Source of the DNA: Desulfosporosinus sp. FKB
GTDB lineage: Bacteria > Bacillota > Desulfitobacteriia > Desulfitobacteriales > Desulfitobacteriaceae
Length of the DNA: 64,000 bases
Reading direction: 5' to 3'
NCBI RefSeq assembly: GCF_002196705.1
Contig: NZ_NADJ01000013.1
Span: 1 to 64,000, forward strand
In this document: piece after piece, positions 17,847 to 25,811 of the stretch
Layout of the letters: every line of letters begins with the position of its first letter
Numbering within the stretch: the first letter of the stretch is position 1
Translations under genes and position numbers: made by a program
The notes under the pieces: generated by a model
Database searches by the model: none
Seen by the model: only the letters and a program-made list of their open reading frames with translations
Told to the model about the DNA's origin: nothing

Positions 17847-19136
17847 ATGGAAATAAAACCAACGAAGATTCGCTGGGTTCTGGGAGTATTTCTTTTTGTA
17901 CTGGGATTTGTGGCTTATATGGATCGCGTTAATTTGTCCGTCGCTGGTCCTATGATTATGAAAGAGTTTCACTTTGACAAAGTTCAGTTCGGAATGATGC
18001 AAACCTTATTTTTTATCGGTTATGCTGTCATGCAAATTCCTGGTGGAATGGTCGCAGAATATTTTGGAGCACGGAAGGCCATGACCTTGGCAATTTCTTG
18101 GTGGTCGGCATTTACATTTTTCACAGCAGCTTCAAGTAATTTTTTGACGTTTGGTATTGTGCGTGCTCTGTTTGGCGTTGGTGAAGGACCGCTTTACCCA
18201 GGAGGCAGTGTTTTGGTCAGAAATTGGTTTAATGCTAAGGAAAGGGGAACAGCTAATTCTTTTATTTTGGCAGGTTCTTTTGTTGGGCCTGTCCTGGCTC
18301 CGGCGGTTACCGTAGCGGTTATTACGACGTTTGGCTGGAAAGCTATTTTTTATATCTTTGGAGGAATCGGAGTTTTAGTTGCGTTGGGTTGGTGGCTTAT
18401 TGCCCGTGATTATCCTAAGGATCATCCCCTTGTTAATAAGTCTGAGCTGGCAATAATTATGGAAGGCAAAACTAATCCGGAAACGACGAAAAAGGAAATG
18501 GCTCCTTGGCGAAACTTCATTGGTTCTGTCCAGTTCTGGGCGATTGGAATTGAATACTTTGTCGCGGACTATATTATGTATGTTTATTTGTCCTGGCTGC
18601 CTATCTATTTAATGGAAGCCCAGAAATTTTCTCTGAAGCAAATGGGAATCGCAGCAGCTTTTCCGTGGCTGGCTTTAGCTATTACGACCTTATCAAGTGG
18701 ATTCTTAAGCGATCGACTGATTGCCAAGGGAGTTTCGGTTAATCGAGTACGGACTGCTTTTGGAGCAATTGGTTTAGTAGTGTCCAGCATAGCCTTGTAT
18801 TTGGCTGCAGGATCAACAAATCCGATTATTACAGTGGTTTGGCTTTCCATATCCCTAGGGTCATTAGGATTTACGTTTAGTTCCTCGTGGGCAAGCTGTA
18901 ATGAATTGGGACAGAAATTTACGGGTTCAATATCAGGCTGGATGAATCTCTGTGGTAATATCGGAGGTGTGGTAGCACCCACTCTCACCGCAATTATTGC
19001 GCTTCGTTATGGATGGCAGTGGGCAATTTCAGCAACTGCATTCATTGGAGTTATTGGAGTGTGCGCCTGGTTCCTTGTTCGTCCGGATCAGCCATTAGTA
19101 ATTACAACCCTTCATAAAGAAAACAAGGCAGCTTAA
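17847..19136 (+). CDS. MFS transporter, anion:cation symporter (sugar-acid/hydroxy-acid) type
   Basis: 429 residues with about 12 hydrophobic helices. YMDRVNLSVAGPMIMKEF in helix 1 and GEGPLYPGG in the loop after helix 4 are marks of the ACS family (ExuT/GudP/glucarate-phthalate permeases). Within a LUD operon a 2-hydroxy acid such as lactate or glycolate is a plausible substrate; sugar acids are the usual family substrates. GGGGAGG lies about 12 bases before ATG 17847. Confidence 0.88.
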   Translation: MEIKPTKIRWVLGVFLFVLGFVAYMDRVNLSVAGPMIMKEFHFDKVQFGMMQTLFFIGYAVMQIPGGMVAEYFGARKAMTLAISWWSAFTFFTAASSNFLTFGIVRALFGVGEGPLYPGGSVLVRNWFNAKERGTANSFILAGSFVGPVLAPAVTVAVITTFGWKAIFYIFGGIGVLVALGWWLIARDYPKDHPLVNKSELAIIMEGKTNPETTKKEMAPWRNFIGSVQFWAIGIEYFVADYIMYVYLSWLPIYLMEAQKFSLKQMGIAAAFPWLALAITTLSSGFLSDRLIAKGVSVNRVRTAFGAIGLVVSSIALYLAAGSTNPIITVVWLSISLGSLGFTFSSSWASCNELGQKFTGSISGWMNLCGNIGGVVAPTLTAIIALRYGWQWAISATAFIGVIGVCAWFLVRPDQPLVITTLHKENKAA

Positions 19137-19194
19137 TAAGTTGCCATGGAATTCCGATTTCGTTTTTGATACACTGGTGTCATGGAGGGTCTTC

Positions 19195-19890
19195 ATGCAA
19201 TTTGAAAAAGTTAAGCCGCACCGGACGTATCAAGAGGTATTAAAACAAATTAATAATCTAATTATCGAAGGAAAGTTGAGTCCCGGCGATCGTTTGATGG
19301 GAGAACGGGAGATGGCTGCAGAATTGGGCGTAAGCCGTACAACACTGCGCGAGGCTTTGCGAACTATGGAACTTTTAGGCTTGGTAGAAATTAAGCCGGG
19401 GGGCGGGACGTTTGTTCGTGATGTTCAGCTGGACTATGTGATTAACCCCTTAGCCTTAGCCTTATCTGTCGAACCGACTCGCCTTGATGAACTATGGGAA
19501 ATACGTATTACCCTCGAGGCAGAATGTGCTCGCTTAGCTGCAGAGCGGGCCAGTGAGGAAAGCTTGCGTTGGATTGAGCATGCACTTAAGGATATGCAAA
19601 GAGAACATCATGACTTAGATGCCTATGCGAAGGCGGATATGCGATTTCACTATATGGTTGCCCAAGCTTCTCAGAACACTCTTATGAATCGGCTTCTCCA
19701 AACATTGGTTGTACATATTTTTGAGTTAATTAAAAGGGCTGGGCCCCTTCGTTTTAGTCATGACATAGGTGGACTTCGTACTGTTCAGGAGCATGTCGCA
19801 ATTTATGAGGCGATTTCGCGTCATGATTCAGGAGAAGCGCAGAGCCTTATGCGGAGGCATTTAGAGGAAGCAAGAAACGAGCTTGCATAA
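19195..19890 (+). CDS. FadR/GntR-family regulator (FCD domain), lactate operon
   Basis: 231 residues from ATG 19195 (GGAGGG 6 bases upstream); an upstream in-frame ATG at 19147 has no such site. An N-terminal winged helix (LMGEREMAAELGVSRTTLREALRTMELLGLVEI) is followed by an all-helical FCD domain whose metal/ligand residues are suggested by DMRFHYMVAQAS and REHVAIYEAI-like VQEHVAIYEAIS. FCD regulators in lactate operons (LldR/LutR) sense the acid. It is the last gene of the operon. Confidence 0.88.
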   Translation: MQFEKVKPHRTYQEVLKQINNLIIEGKLSPGDRLMGEREMAAELGVSRTTLREALRTMELLGLVEIKPGGGTFVRDVQLDYVINPLALALSVEPTRLDELWEIRITLEAECARLAAERASEESLRWIEHALKDMQREHHDLDAYAKADMRFHYMVAQASQNTLMNRLLQTLVVHIFELIKRAGPLRFSHDIGGLRTVQEHVAIYEAISRHDSGEAQSLMRRHLEEARNELA

Positions 19891-20052
19891 CGCGCCTATC
19901 TCTCGAATGTTGTACTCAATGAACATATTGTCTTCTGCTTCGGTATTGACTTCATTCGTAATTTTTTTGACACCGATATAAACAGTTTTTGGTTAACTAC
20001 ACCAATTGTACAGGAATTTAGTCTTCGCACTTAAATAATGGAAAATTGTAAA

Positions 20053-20099
20053 AACCGGGTAGGGGGCTGATCAATTAATGATCAGCCCCCTACCCGGTT
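20053..20099 (-). terminator. 21-bp perfect stem-loop, probable minus-strand terminator
   Basis: Arms of 21 bp (20053-20073 and 20079-20099; core GGGTAGGGGGCTGATCA) pair perfectly round ATTAA. On the minus strand it is followed by TTTACAATTTTCC, so it probably stops transcription coming from sfsA. It may also work for the plus-strand lactate operon. Confidence 0.7.
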
Positions 20100-20117
20100 A
20101 GAGGTAGAAAACGGGAG

Positions 20118-20216
20118 GTTACTGCCATCCATATACAGAAGAAGCATATTACCGGGCATTCTGCTGCCGCAATTATCGAAGAAGCTGAGAGAGACTTTGA
20201 CCTCGTAGTAAAATAG
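20118..20216 (+). pseudogene. Relic of a universal stress protein (UspA family) C-terminus
   Basis: One plus-strand frame encodes EVTAIHIQKK, then GHSAAAIIEEAERDFDLVV and a stop. This fits the Usp pattern of a strand, a G-x-A-x-x-I-x-x-A helix and a D-L-(I/V)-V strand, but the final nucleotide-binding G-x2-G-x9-G(S/T) segment is missing. About 32 codons remain, with no start. Confidence 0.5.
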
Positions 20217-20227
20217 TCGGTCTATTA

Positions 20228-20914
20228 TCAAAAACGGACCTCTACCGGAGCTCCTATGCTTATCTCGTCATCAGAAACTATCGAATCATAAGCCAGGACC
20301 TTCACTCCTTTTTCACTTGCCAACCGCAGTGCCTTGGCAAATTCCGGATCCCTTAATTCAAAGGGGGTAAAATACTTTACACCCGTCATCTGGATGAGAA
20401 AGAAAATGAAACCGGCATACCCTTCTTCCACAGCCCTGATCATTTCGTAGATATGTTTGCAGCCCCTTTGAGTAGGAGCATCCGGGAACATGGCAATTCC
20501 CTCGGTTTCAAGTGTTACACCTTTAACTTCTACAAACCCTCTTAGTTCTTTAGTTTCAAAGTACAAATCAAATCTGGAATTATTATAAACTCTCTCTTTG
20601 GAGAGTTTTGTAACATCGGGAATCCCCTTAATTTTCCCTTCCTTAATACCTTGATATACAACCATATTGGGGATCTGTGAATCAATATTGATCAGAGCAT
20701 CTCCCTTATATACGGCAATCAACGAGTACTTAGTTTTTCGCTCCTTATTTTTTGCTTCTTCCAAAATCACCGTTGCGCCTTCCTGGAGGATCTCTTTGCA
20801 CCGACCTGTGTTTTTTACATGAACAATTTCTTCATGGTTGTCTAATAGGACATGAGCGATAAACCTATTAGGTCGTCTTATAAATTCAGCAACTTTGATA
20901 GATGGATACTTCAA
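20228..20914 (-). CDS. sfsA: SfsA, sugar fermentation stimulation protein homolog
   Basis: 228 residues, full length. Conserved regions: RPNRFIAHV, VKNTGRCKEIL, NSRFDLYF, GFVEVKGVTLE, AMFPDAPTQRGCKHI and FFLIQM. SfsA has an OB-like N-terminal domain and a nuclease-like fold with the D/E-x-K pattern in VEVKG; it binds DNA non-specifically, and its precise role is unsettled. It is monocistronic or follows the acyltransferase gene on the same strand. Confidence 0.93.
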   Translation of the reverse strand: MKYPSIKVAEFIRRPNRFIAHVLLDNHEEIVHVKNTGRCKEILQEGATVILEEAKNKERKTKYSLIAVYKGDALINIDSQIPNMVVYQGIKEGKIKGIPDVTKLSKERVYNNSRFDLYFETKELRGFVEVKGVTLETEGIAMFPDAPTQRGCKHIYEMIRAVEEGYAGFIFFLIQMTGVKYFTPFELRDPEFAKALRLASEKGVKVLAYDSIVSDDEISIGAPVEVRF

Positions 20915-20990
20915 TGCTCGTTCCCCTTTATCTCTCGTTTGGTTTGACGGATTCTCGATTGATCAAAATAATAGCGTGCTTGAAACAGAT

Positions 20991-21022
20991 CCCCCTATGA
21001 TATGTGAACGTATCATAGGGGG
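20991..21022 (-). terminator. Hairpin between the acyltransferase gene and sfsA
   Basis: Arms CCCCCTATGATA and TATCATAGGGGG (12 bp, perfect), loop of 8. There is no U-run on the minus strand, so it may be a weak terminator or an mRNA 3' stabiliser after the acyltransferase gene. Confidence 0.55.
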
Positions 21023-21040
21023 TTAGTATGTCTCGCAGAT

Positions 21041-21826
21041 TCAGGTGGTTTCCCAATCATTCAAATTTCTCTGTATAAAATCAACGATGGCTTGATGTTC
21101 ATCCTTACCACTGCCTTTTATTGAGAATGGCTCGCCAAAATTCATGTATATAGGCTTATTCCTGCTTATTGGGCCCAAATCTTTAAGAATTTTGCCATAT
21201 CCCCAGAAATCAGTTTTAATTGCTGCCGGAATTACTTTAACCCCAGCAGCCTTGGCTAATTTGATCCCTAAGGAATTAAATTTTTCAGGTTCAAAGGTTA
21301 AGGTTCTCGTACTCTGAGGGAATATGATAACAGATGTTCCTTTATTTAAAAGCTCTTTTCCTTTTTCCATGACTATTTTAAAGTCTTCCCGAGGGTTATC
21401 TCTGCCTACGACGATGGGATCTCTTGAACGCATGATTGAGCCAAAGAACGGATGTTTAATTAAGCTGTCTTTAACAACAAACGTCACATTCATGAAGGGT
21501 TCGATTAAGCAAGGAAATACAAAGGTTTCCAAGGTGCTCATATGATTACTGATAAATACAACCGGCTCATGACAAGAAGAGATATTATCTAACCCTCTTA
21601 AATGAAATTTACCGCCGCACCCCTCAATAATTTTTAAGATATCGATGCTCGATTTAACCCAAACAGCATCATCATAGCGTCCTTGATTCGCCAAAATACG
21701 TGCCCGGTTTATAACATTGACTACTCCGGCTACAAAAACCAATCGGGTATCCAGAACAAGACGGTCCCCCAAAAAACGTTTATTTGGAGGGGTGTCATAT
21801 GAGTTAGTATGAAAGTAAGTCTGCAA
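21041..21826 (-). CDS. PlsC-like 1-acyl-glycerol-3-phosphate acyltransferase, HX4E variant
   Basis: 261 residues. The PlsC domain spans about 85-230: block I is SNHMSTLETFVFP, block II VVGRDNPRED, block III VIIFPQSTRTLTF and block IV VIPAAIKT. The normal block I is NHX4D; here glutamate replaces the aspartate, and block III has QST in place of the common EGT. The enzyme would be membrane-associated and transfer acyl chains in phospholipid synthesis, but the altered catalytic block leaves the acceptor uncertain. Confidence 0.8.
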   Translation of the reverse strand: MQTYFHTNSYDTPPNKRFLGDRLVLDTRLVFVAGVVNVINRARILANQGRYDDAVWVKSSIDILKIIEGCGGKFHLRGLDNISSCHEPVVFISNHMSTLETFVFPCLIEPFMNVTFVVKDSLIKHPFFGSIMRSRDPIVVGRDNPREDFKIVMEKGKELLNKGTSVIIFPQSTRTLTFEPEKFNSLGIKLAKAAGVKVIPAAIKTDFWGYGKILKDLGPISRNKPIYMNFGEPFSIKGSGKDEHQAIVDFIQRNLNDWETT

Positions 21827-22108
21827 AACGTGATACCTCCCCGAGAAATTATAATTAAATCCGTAATAAATTCCCGATTCCTAGGTCACATTGTATCATT
21901 ATCCTCCGGACGAGTGAAGTAGTTGGTCGATAGTTGTATGGCACTTGTATGTACGGATAACTAATCAGCATAATCGTGTAATCTCCGGTTTGTAACATTT
22001 GTTCACACTTTCGTAAAACACGTTCATAGTTTGGTAAATACCATTTAATATGCCTCCGGTATAATTACGAAATGAGGCGAAGAATTCTTATCATTTTAAC
22101 GCCTTCCA

Positions 22109-22131
22109 GTCAAGGAAACATTTTCCTTGAC
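22109..22131. promoter_or_regulatory. Inverted repeat just upstream of the riboswitch promoter
   Basis: Perfect 10-bp arms GTCAAGGAAA and TTTCCTTGAC around CAT, ending 8 bases before the -35 box. A plausible operator; no bound protein can be named. Confidence 0.5.
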
Positions 22132-22139
22132 GAATAAGG

Positions 22140-22168
22140 TTGACACGCCTTGACTGCCAACTTATAAT
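22140..22168 (+). promoter_or_regulatory. Sigma-A promoter for the c-di-AMP riboswitch transcript
   Basis: TTGACA (22140-22145), spacer of exactly 17, TATAAT (22163-22168). Both hexamers are consensus and the riboswitch begins about 30 bases downstream. Confidence 0.85.
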
Positions 22169-22196
22169 GCTAAAAAATAGTTGTCAGCCATTCCAA

Positions 22197-22335
22197 CTAA
22201 ATAGCTTAAGACGCGCTGAGTTCCGCACTTAGTGGAAACGGGGGACCCATATTTTCGGGGCGAATCCGGCTTAAGCCGGTAGGGCTATCTCTTAGCCCGA
22301 ATCCATCAGCTAACTTCGTAAGCGCTTTCAAGAGA
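22197..22335 (+). promoter_or_regulatory. Cyclic di-AMP riboswitch (ydaO/yuaA class)
   Basis: Ordered conserved blocks of the ydaO class are present: GCTTAAG (P1 5' side), GGAAACGGGGGACCCA, GGGGCGAATCCGGC, GCCGGTAGGGC, TAGCCCGAATCCATCAGC, TAACTTCGTAAGCG (P1 3' side). In this class ligand binding normally turns expression off through a following terminator, which is present at 22352-22387. Usual targets are cell-wall hydrolases and potassium or osmolyte uptake; here the next genes are yopX-like and a two-component system. Confidence 0.9.
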
Positions 22336-22351
22336 AAACTTCTGAAATAGG

Positions 22352-22387
22352 GTCCTGCGTTCAGTTTGTTAACGCAGGACTCTTTTA
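22352..22387 (+). terminator. Riboswitch expression-platform terminator
   Basis: Arms GTCCTGCGTT and AACGCAGGAC (10 bp, perfect), followed by TCTTTTAT, immediately downstream of the c-di-AMP aptamer. Confidence 0.88.
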
Positions 22388-22590
22388 TGCATTTTGAAAG
22401 GAGGACTGCCAACTTGCCGGTTCCTTCCGGGATATAAATCGGTGGATGAAATAACGGTCTAAGTTAAACATTTTAGGGAATATCCCGTTACGCTGAAAAA
22501 TGAGTTTATTATTATTGGTACCCCCATAAAAAGTAATATTCTTAAGTATTACTAAGTGAGACACTATGGAGGTCTCAAGGAGGAAGTAAA

Positions 22591-22965
22591 TTGAAAGAAC
22601 TTAAATTCCGAGTTTGGGATAAGGTCAGACAAAAAATGTTTAAGCCTCAAGCCATTTCCTTTGATACACAGACGTTAGCTCCCTTCGCAGTCAGTGTGCC
22701 CGGTCGTTCGTGGGAACCGGCTGAAAAGTTTGACTTGCTGCAGTGGACCGGTTTGTCTGATGCCAAGGGTAGTAATGTTTATGAAGGTGATTTTATTAGC
22801 ATTTCCTCGGTTATGTACCAGGTGATTTGGAATAAATCCATCGGCGGTTTCGAACTCTTGGAAGCAGGAAGCTCTTTTAAGCGAAACATTATTGATGTTG
22901 GAATTGGCGAGATCGTTGGAGATCCATACCAAAATGTCCCTTTGACTGTAACTTCAAGATTGTAA
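22591..22965 (+). CDS. YopX-family protein
   Basis: 124 residues. MKELKFRVWDKVRQKMF, LLQWTGLSDAKGSNVYEGD and a closing GEIVGDPYQN are the pattern of YopX proteins, small oligomeric proteins of unknown function known mainly from phages and related elements. TTG 22591 follows AAGGAGGAAG by 6 bases. No other phage gene is nearby. It is downstream of the c-di-AMP riboswitch and 50 bases upstream of a response regulator gene. Confidence 0.8.
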   Translation: MKELKFRVWDKVRQKMFKPQAISFDTQTLAPFAVSVPGRSWEPAEKFDLLQWTGLSDAKGSNVYEGDFISISSVMYQVIWNKSIGGFELLEAGSSFKRNIIDVGIGEIVGDPYQNVPLTVTSRL

Positions 22966-23015
22966 AAATGGGCTCAATGCTTTGTTGGAAAGGCTGCCGC
23001 CGAGGGAGGAAAAAA

Positions 23016-23726
23016 ATGGCCTATTGTGGTAAGGTGCTGCTGGTTGACGATGACCAAAACGTTTTGGAACTGGTTAAATTATATGGTGAAAGGGAAGGTT
23101 TTAAAGTTATTGGTGTGAGCGACGGCGACTTGGTTCTCGCCGTATTCGACCGAGAAAATCCTGATGTGGTAATCCTGGATATCATGCTTCCTGGTCAGGA
23201 CGGGTTAACCCTCTGTCGTAAATTAAGGGCGGTTCGGATGGTTCCGATTATCATGCTCACAGCTAAGGGGGAGGAAGCAGACCGCGTTTTGGGACTGGAA
23301 ATGGGAGCCGATGATTATGTTTCCAAACCTTTCAGTCCCAGGGAATTGGTGGCCAGAATAAAAGCGGTCTTGCGCCGTACCCAACCGATAGAAAAAGCAA
23401 CGTATTGGAAATTAAAATATCCGGGGCTGGAAATCCTGGCGGATACCAGGACCGTTTTGATTGATGGTGAAAAAGCGGAAGTTACTCCCAAAGAATTCGA
23501 TTTGATGTATTACCTAGCCCTGAATCCGCGCCGGATTTTCAGCCGGGAGGAACTGCTTGCAGCTGTTTGGGGATATGATTTCTTCGGTGATCAGCGGACG
23601 ATAGATGTCCACATCCGCAGGTTAAGGACCAAACTGGCATCTTTGCCGGTTGAATACTTGACTACCGTTTGGGGTGTGGGATACCAGTTTACACCTCCTG
23701 CCAAAGGAGGAGCGACCACGCCGTGA
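23016..23726 (+). CDS. OmpR-family response regulator
   Basis: 236 residues from ATG 23016 (GGGAGG 6 bases upstream); an in-frame ATG at 22968 would add residues outside the receiver fold. The receiver has acidic pocket DDD (11-13), phospho-acceptor Asp55 in LDIMLPGQDG and Lys104 in SKPFSPRELVARI. A winged-helix output domain (about 135-232) ends in TIDVHIRRLRTKL and TVWGVGYQF. Its stop overlaps the kinase start, so the two are translationally coupled. Confidence 0.93.
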   Translation: MAYCGKVLLVDDDQNVLELVKLYGEREGFKVIGVSDGDLVLAVFDRENPDVVILDIMLPGQDGLTLCRKLRAVRMVPIIMLTAKGEEADRVLGLEMGADDYVSKPFSPRELVARIKAVLRRTQPIEKATYWKLKYPGLEILADTRTVLIDGEKAEVTPKEFDLMYYLALNPRRIFSREELLAAVWGYDFFGDQRTIDVHIRRLRTKLASLPVEYLTTVWGVGYQFTPPAKGGATTP

Positions 23727-25294
23727 ATAGTTATCTGGAGAAGGGCAGGGAAAAACTTCAATGGGTTATCCGAGCCCTCCATCGATTTGGGCTTCGTATT
23801 AAACGTTTACTTCAGGAACAATTCAACAAAAATCTTTACACTAGGATCTTGTTTACGAATGTCACAGCTTTTGTCATAGCTTTTATTGTCGTGATGCTTT
23901 TTTCCGGCTTTGTGGTTAAGCAGGTAACCTATGATCAGATTCAACAAGAATTGTTACGGGAAGCTAAACGAGTAAACTTTGCTTTACTCCAGCAAACGGA
24001 CAGCGCATGGAGTGTCCCGTTTGATCAGCGATCAAACAGTCAGGTTCAGGCTCAGCAGGACTTCTTGAAATATCTGGCCGGTATCTTTGACGCTAAAATT
24101 ACAATTTTTGATATGACAGGAAAGATTACAGCCACATCTGCTGAGCAGGAAATGGTGCCTGGCAGCCAAATCGATAACAAATACATTCAAATACTTCAAA
24201 AAGGTTTAATATCGACGACCCGATCTGTGGATCCGGATACCGGACAGCCAATCTTTGCTGCCGCCGTGCCCATGGGGAACAATAAGGGTAGTTTAACGAA
24301 CGGTATTTTGCTGGAAACGAAATCATCCAATCTCGACCTTGCTTTAAGCAAAATGCGTTTTTACATGCTTCTCGGGGGTATGGTCATTCTGCTGTTTATT
24401 ATTATCGTTTCTGTTTATCTGGCTATGTACATTTCCAGGCCAATTTCTCGTTTAACGGCTAATGTTGCTGAGATTAGCAGAGGGAGTTATGTTTTGAGCG
24501 ATAGGGACCAGCCCTTGGACGAGATCAATGTTCTCGGCGGCCAGCTTAATAAATTGGCGGAACGACTGCAGAAGATTCAGACCGAGAGCAGCAGGATGGA
24601 AGAGGAACGAACCCGCTTATTTGCTGAGATATCTCATGAGTTACGGACCCCTCTGACGGCTGTCCAGGGCTTTGTTGAGGCCATCCGCGACGGCATTGTA
24701 CAAGATGAGGCTGTCCAGGGGAGGTATTTAGACACGATTCACACGCAAACGGTTCATATCTGCAGACTGGTGGATGATCTTTTGGAATTAAGCCGTCTGG
24801 AAAGCGGCAATGTCACGGTAGAAAGACTACCCATTGACTTGAATGCTCTGGCACAGGGAGTGGCTACGTCCATGGAGCCAGTGGCCAATCGCACAAACAT
24901 CTCGATTTTAGTGCTCAGGAAAAGCGAAAAGGCCATGGTACTTGGGGATGCTGACCGGATGGAACAGGTGATCAGAAATCTGCTGAAGAATGCAATCAGG
25001 GCTACGGAGAATGGTGCAATCAGGATTAGTGTGGAAAACCGACGGGGTAATATTCTGCTTAGTATTGAGGATAATGGGATTGGCATAGCACCTGAGGATC
25101 TACCGCATATCTGGGAACGCTTTTACCGGACCAAAAACCAACGTGATAACCGCATTCAGGAAAATGGGAGTGGCCTGGGTCTGGTGATTGTGAAAAAGAT
25201 GGTACAGTTACAAGGCGGCAACATTGATGTGGTCAGCCAGTTGGGGAAGGGGACAACCTTTCACATCGATTTCCCAGCGTTTGAGCAGAAATGA
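23723..25294 (+). CDS. Sensor histidine kinase with HAMP domain
   Basis: About 523 residues from GTG 23723, which overlaps the regulator stop by 4 bases. A cytoplasmic leader is followed by TM1 (about 48-70), an extracellular sensor of about 130 residues, TM2 (about 208-232), HAMP, HisKA with phospho-acceptor His305 in FAEISHELRTPLTAVQGF, and HATPase_c with N box NLLKNAIRATE, DNGIGI, FYRT and GSGLGLVIVKK. The ligand is unknown. Position after a c-di-AMP riboswitch suggests an envelope or osmotic signal. Confidence 0.92.
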   Translation: MNSYLEKGREKLQWVIRALHRFGLRIKRLLQEQFNKNLYTRILFTNVTAFVIAFIVVMLFSGFVVKQVTYDQIQQELLREAKRVNFALLQQTDSAWSVPFDQRSNSQVQAQQDFLKYLAGIFDAKITIFDMTGKITATSAEQEMVPGSQIDNKYIQILQKGLISTTRSVDPDTGQPIFAAAVPMGNNKGSLTNGILLETKSSNLDLALSKMRFYMLLGGMVILLFIIIVSVYLAMYISRPISRLTANVAEISRGSYVLSDRDQPLDEINVLGGQLNKLAERLQKIQTESSRMEEERTRLFAEISHELRTPLTAVQGFVEAIRDGIVQDEAVQGRYLDTIHTQTVHICRLVDDLLELSRLESGNVTVERLPIDLNALAQGVATSMEPVANRTNISILVLRKSEKAMVLGDADRMEQVIRNLLKNAIRATENGAIRISVENRRGNILLSIEDNGIGIAPEDLPHIWERFYRTKNQRDNRIQENGSGLGLVIVKKMVQLQGGNIDVVSQLGKGTTFHIDFPAFEQK

Positions 25295-25348
25295 CTTGTT
25301 ACCTCTGATACTCTTGCGATAGATTCTTATATAACTCTATCCGGACTC

Positions 25349-25549
25349 GTGGGGTTGGTGAAGCCAATATCCCGTGTGCTAGAAGGGCAATTTGCTGAGC
25401 TTGAACAAGAGATGAACTTTCTGCCGATTTTAGGGCATTTCTCCTATGATCCGGTTGTTGTAGATGCTGATTTTCATGGCAAAAATCTTTTCGATCTAAG
25501 CAAAAGGTTTGTTCAAGAAGCTGAAAAGATAAAATGGCTCCTTCTGTGA
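25349..25549 (+). pseudogene. Relic of a CooC/MinD-like P-loop ATPase C-terminus
   Basis: About 66 codons from a GTG without a Shine-Dalgarno site. PILGHFSYDPVVVDADFHG and the following LFDLSKRFVQEAEKI resemble the end of CooC-type ATPases (nickel insertion into CO dehydrogenase), where a G-x-I-P-x-D-P-x-V-x-x-A-D stretch precedes the last helix. The Walker A half is absent. Confidence 0.5.
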
Positions 25550-25579
25550 ATTTGAATCATGCTCCTTTTGTCTTACAGG

Positions 25580-25618
25580 TACCCCAGGGAAATCATATGA
25601 CTTCCCTGGGGTATCTGA
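25580..25618 (+). terminator. Intrinsic terminator after the two-component system
   Basis: Arms TACCCCAGGGAA and TTCCCTGGGGTA (12 bp, perfect), loop of 10, then TCTGATTT. Confidence 0.8.
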
Positions 25619-25811
25619 TTTAATCTCCTGTATGATGTTCTTCGATGGAATGATCATGACTATGGTTACAGGCGAGTCAAACTGGGGATTCGTAAAATTA
25701 TCGTGGCGTTTAATTTGCGGAAACGCTTAAATATTTGGAATATTTATTGGGGACGTATTATGGTATTATTCGTATTATGATAACAATTCTGGAGAGAGGA
25801 GCGTAGGAACC

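Larger units (their letters stand above)
21827..22590. other. Regulatory gap holding promoter, riboswitch and terminator
   Basis: No gene is supported here. The left 280 bases are featureless apart from the divergent start of the acyltransferase gene. The right part holds an inverted repeat, a promoter, a c-di-AMP riboswitch, a terminator and a small hairpin (TGAGAC/GTCTCA, 22557-22577) just before the yopX Shine-Dalgarno site. Confidence 0.7.

Noticed and set aside
22591-22965. Prophage suggested by YopX
   Set aside because: No other phage gene, integrase or attachment site is nearby; a lone yopX-like gene is not evidence for a prophage.
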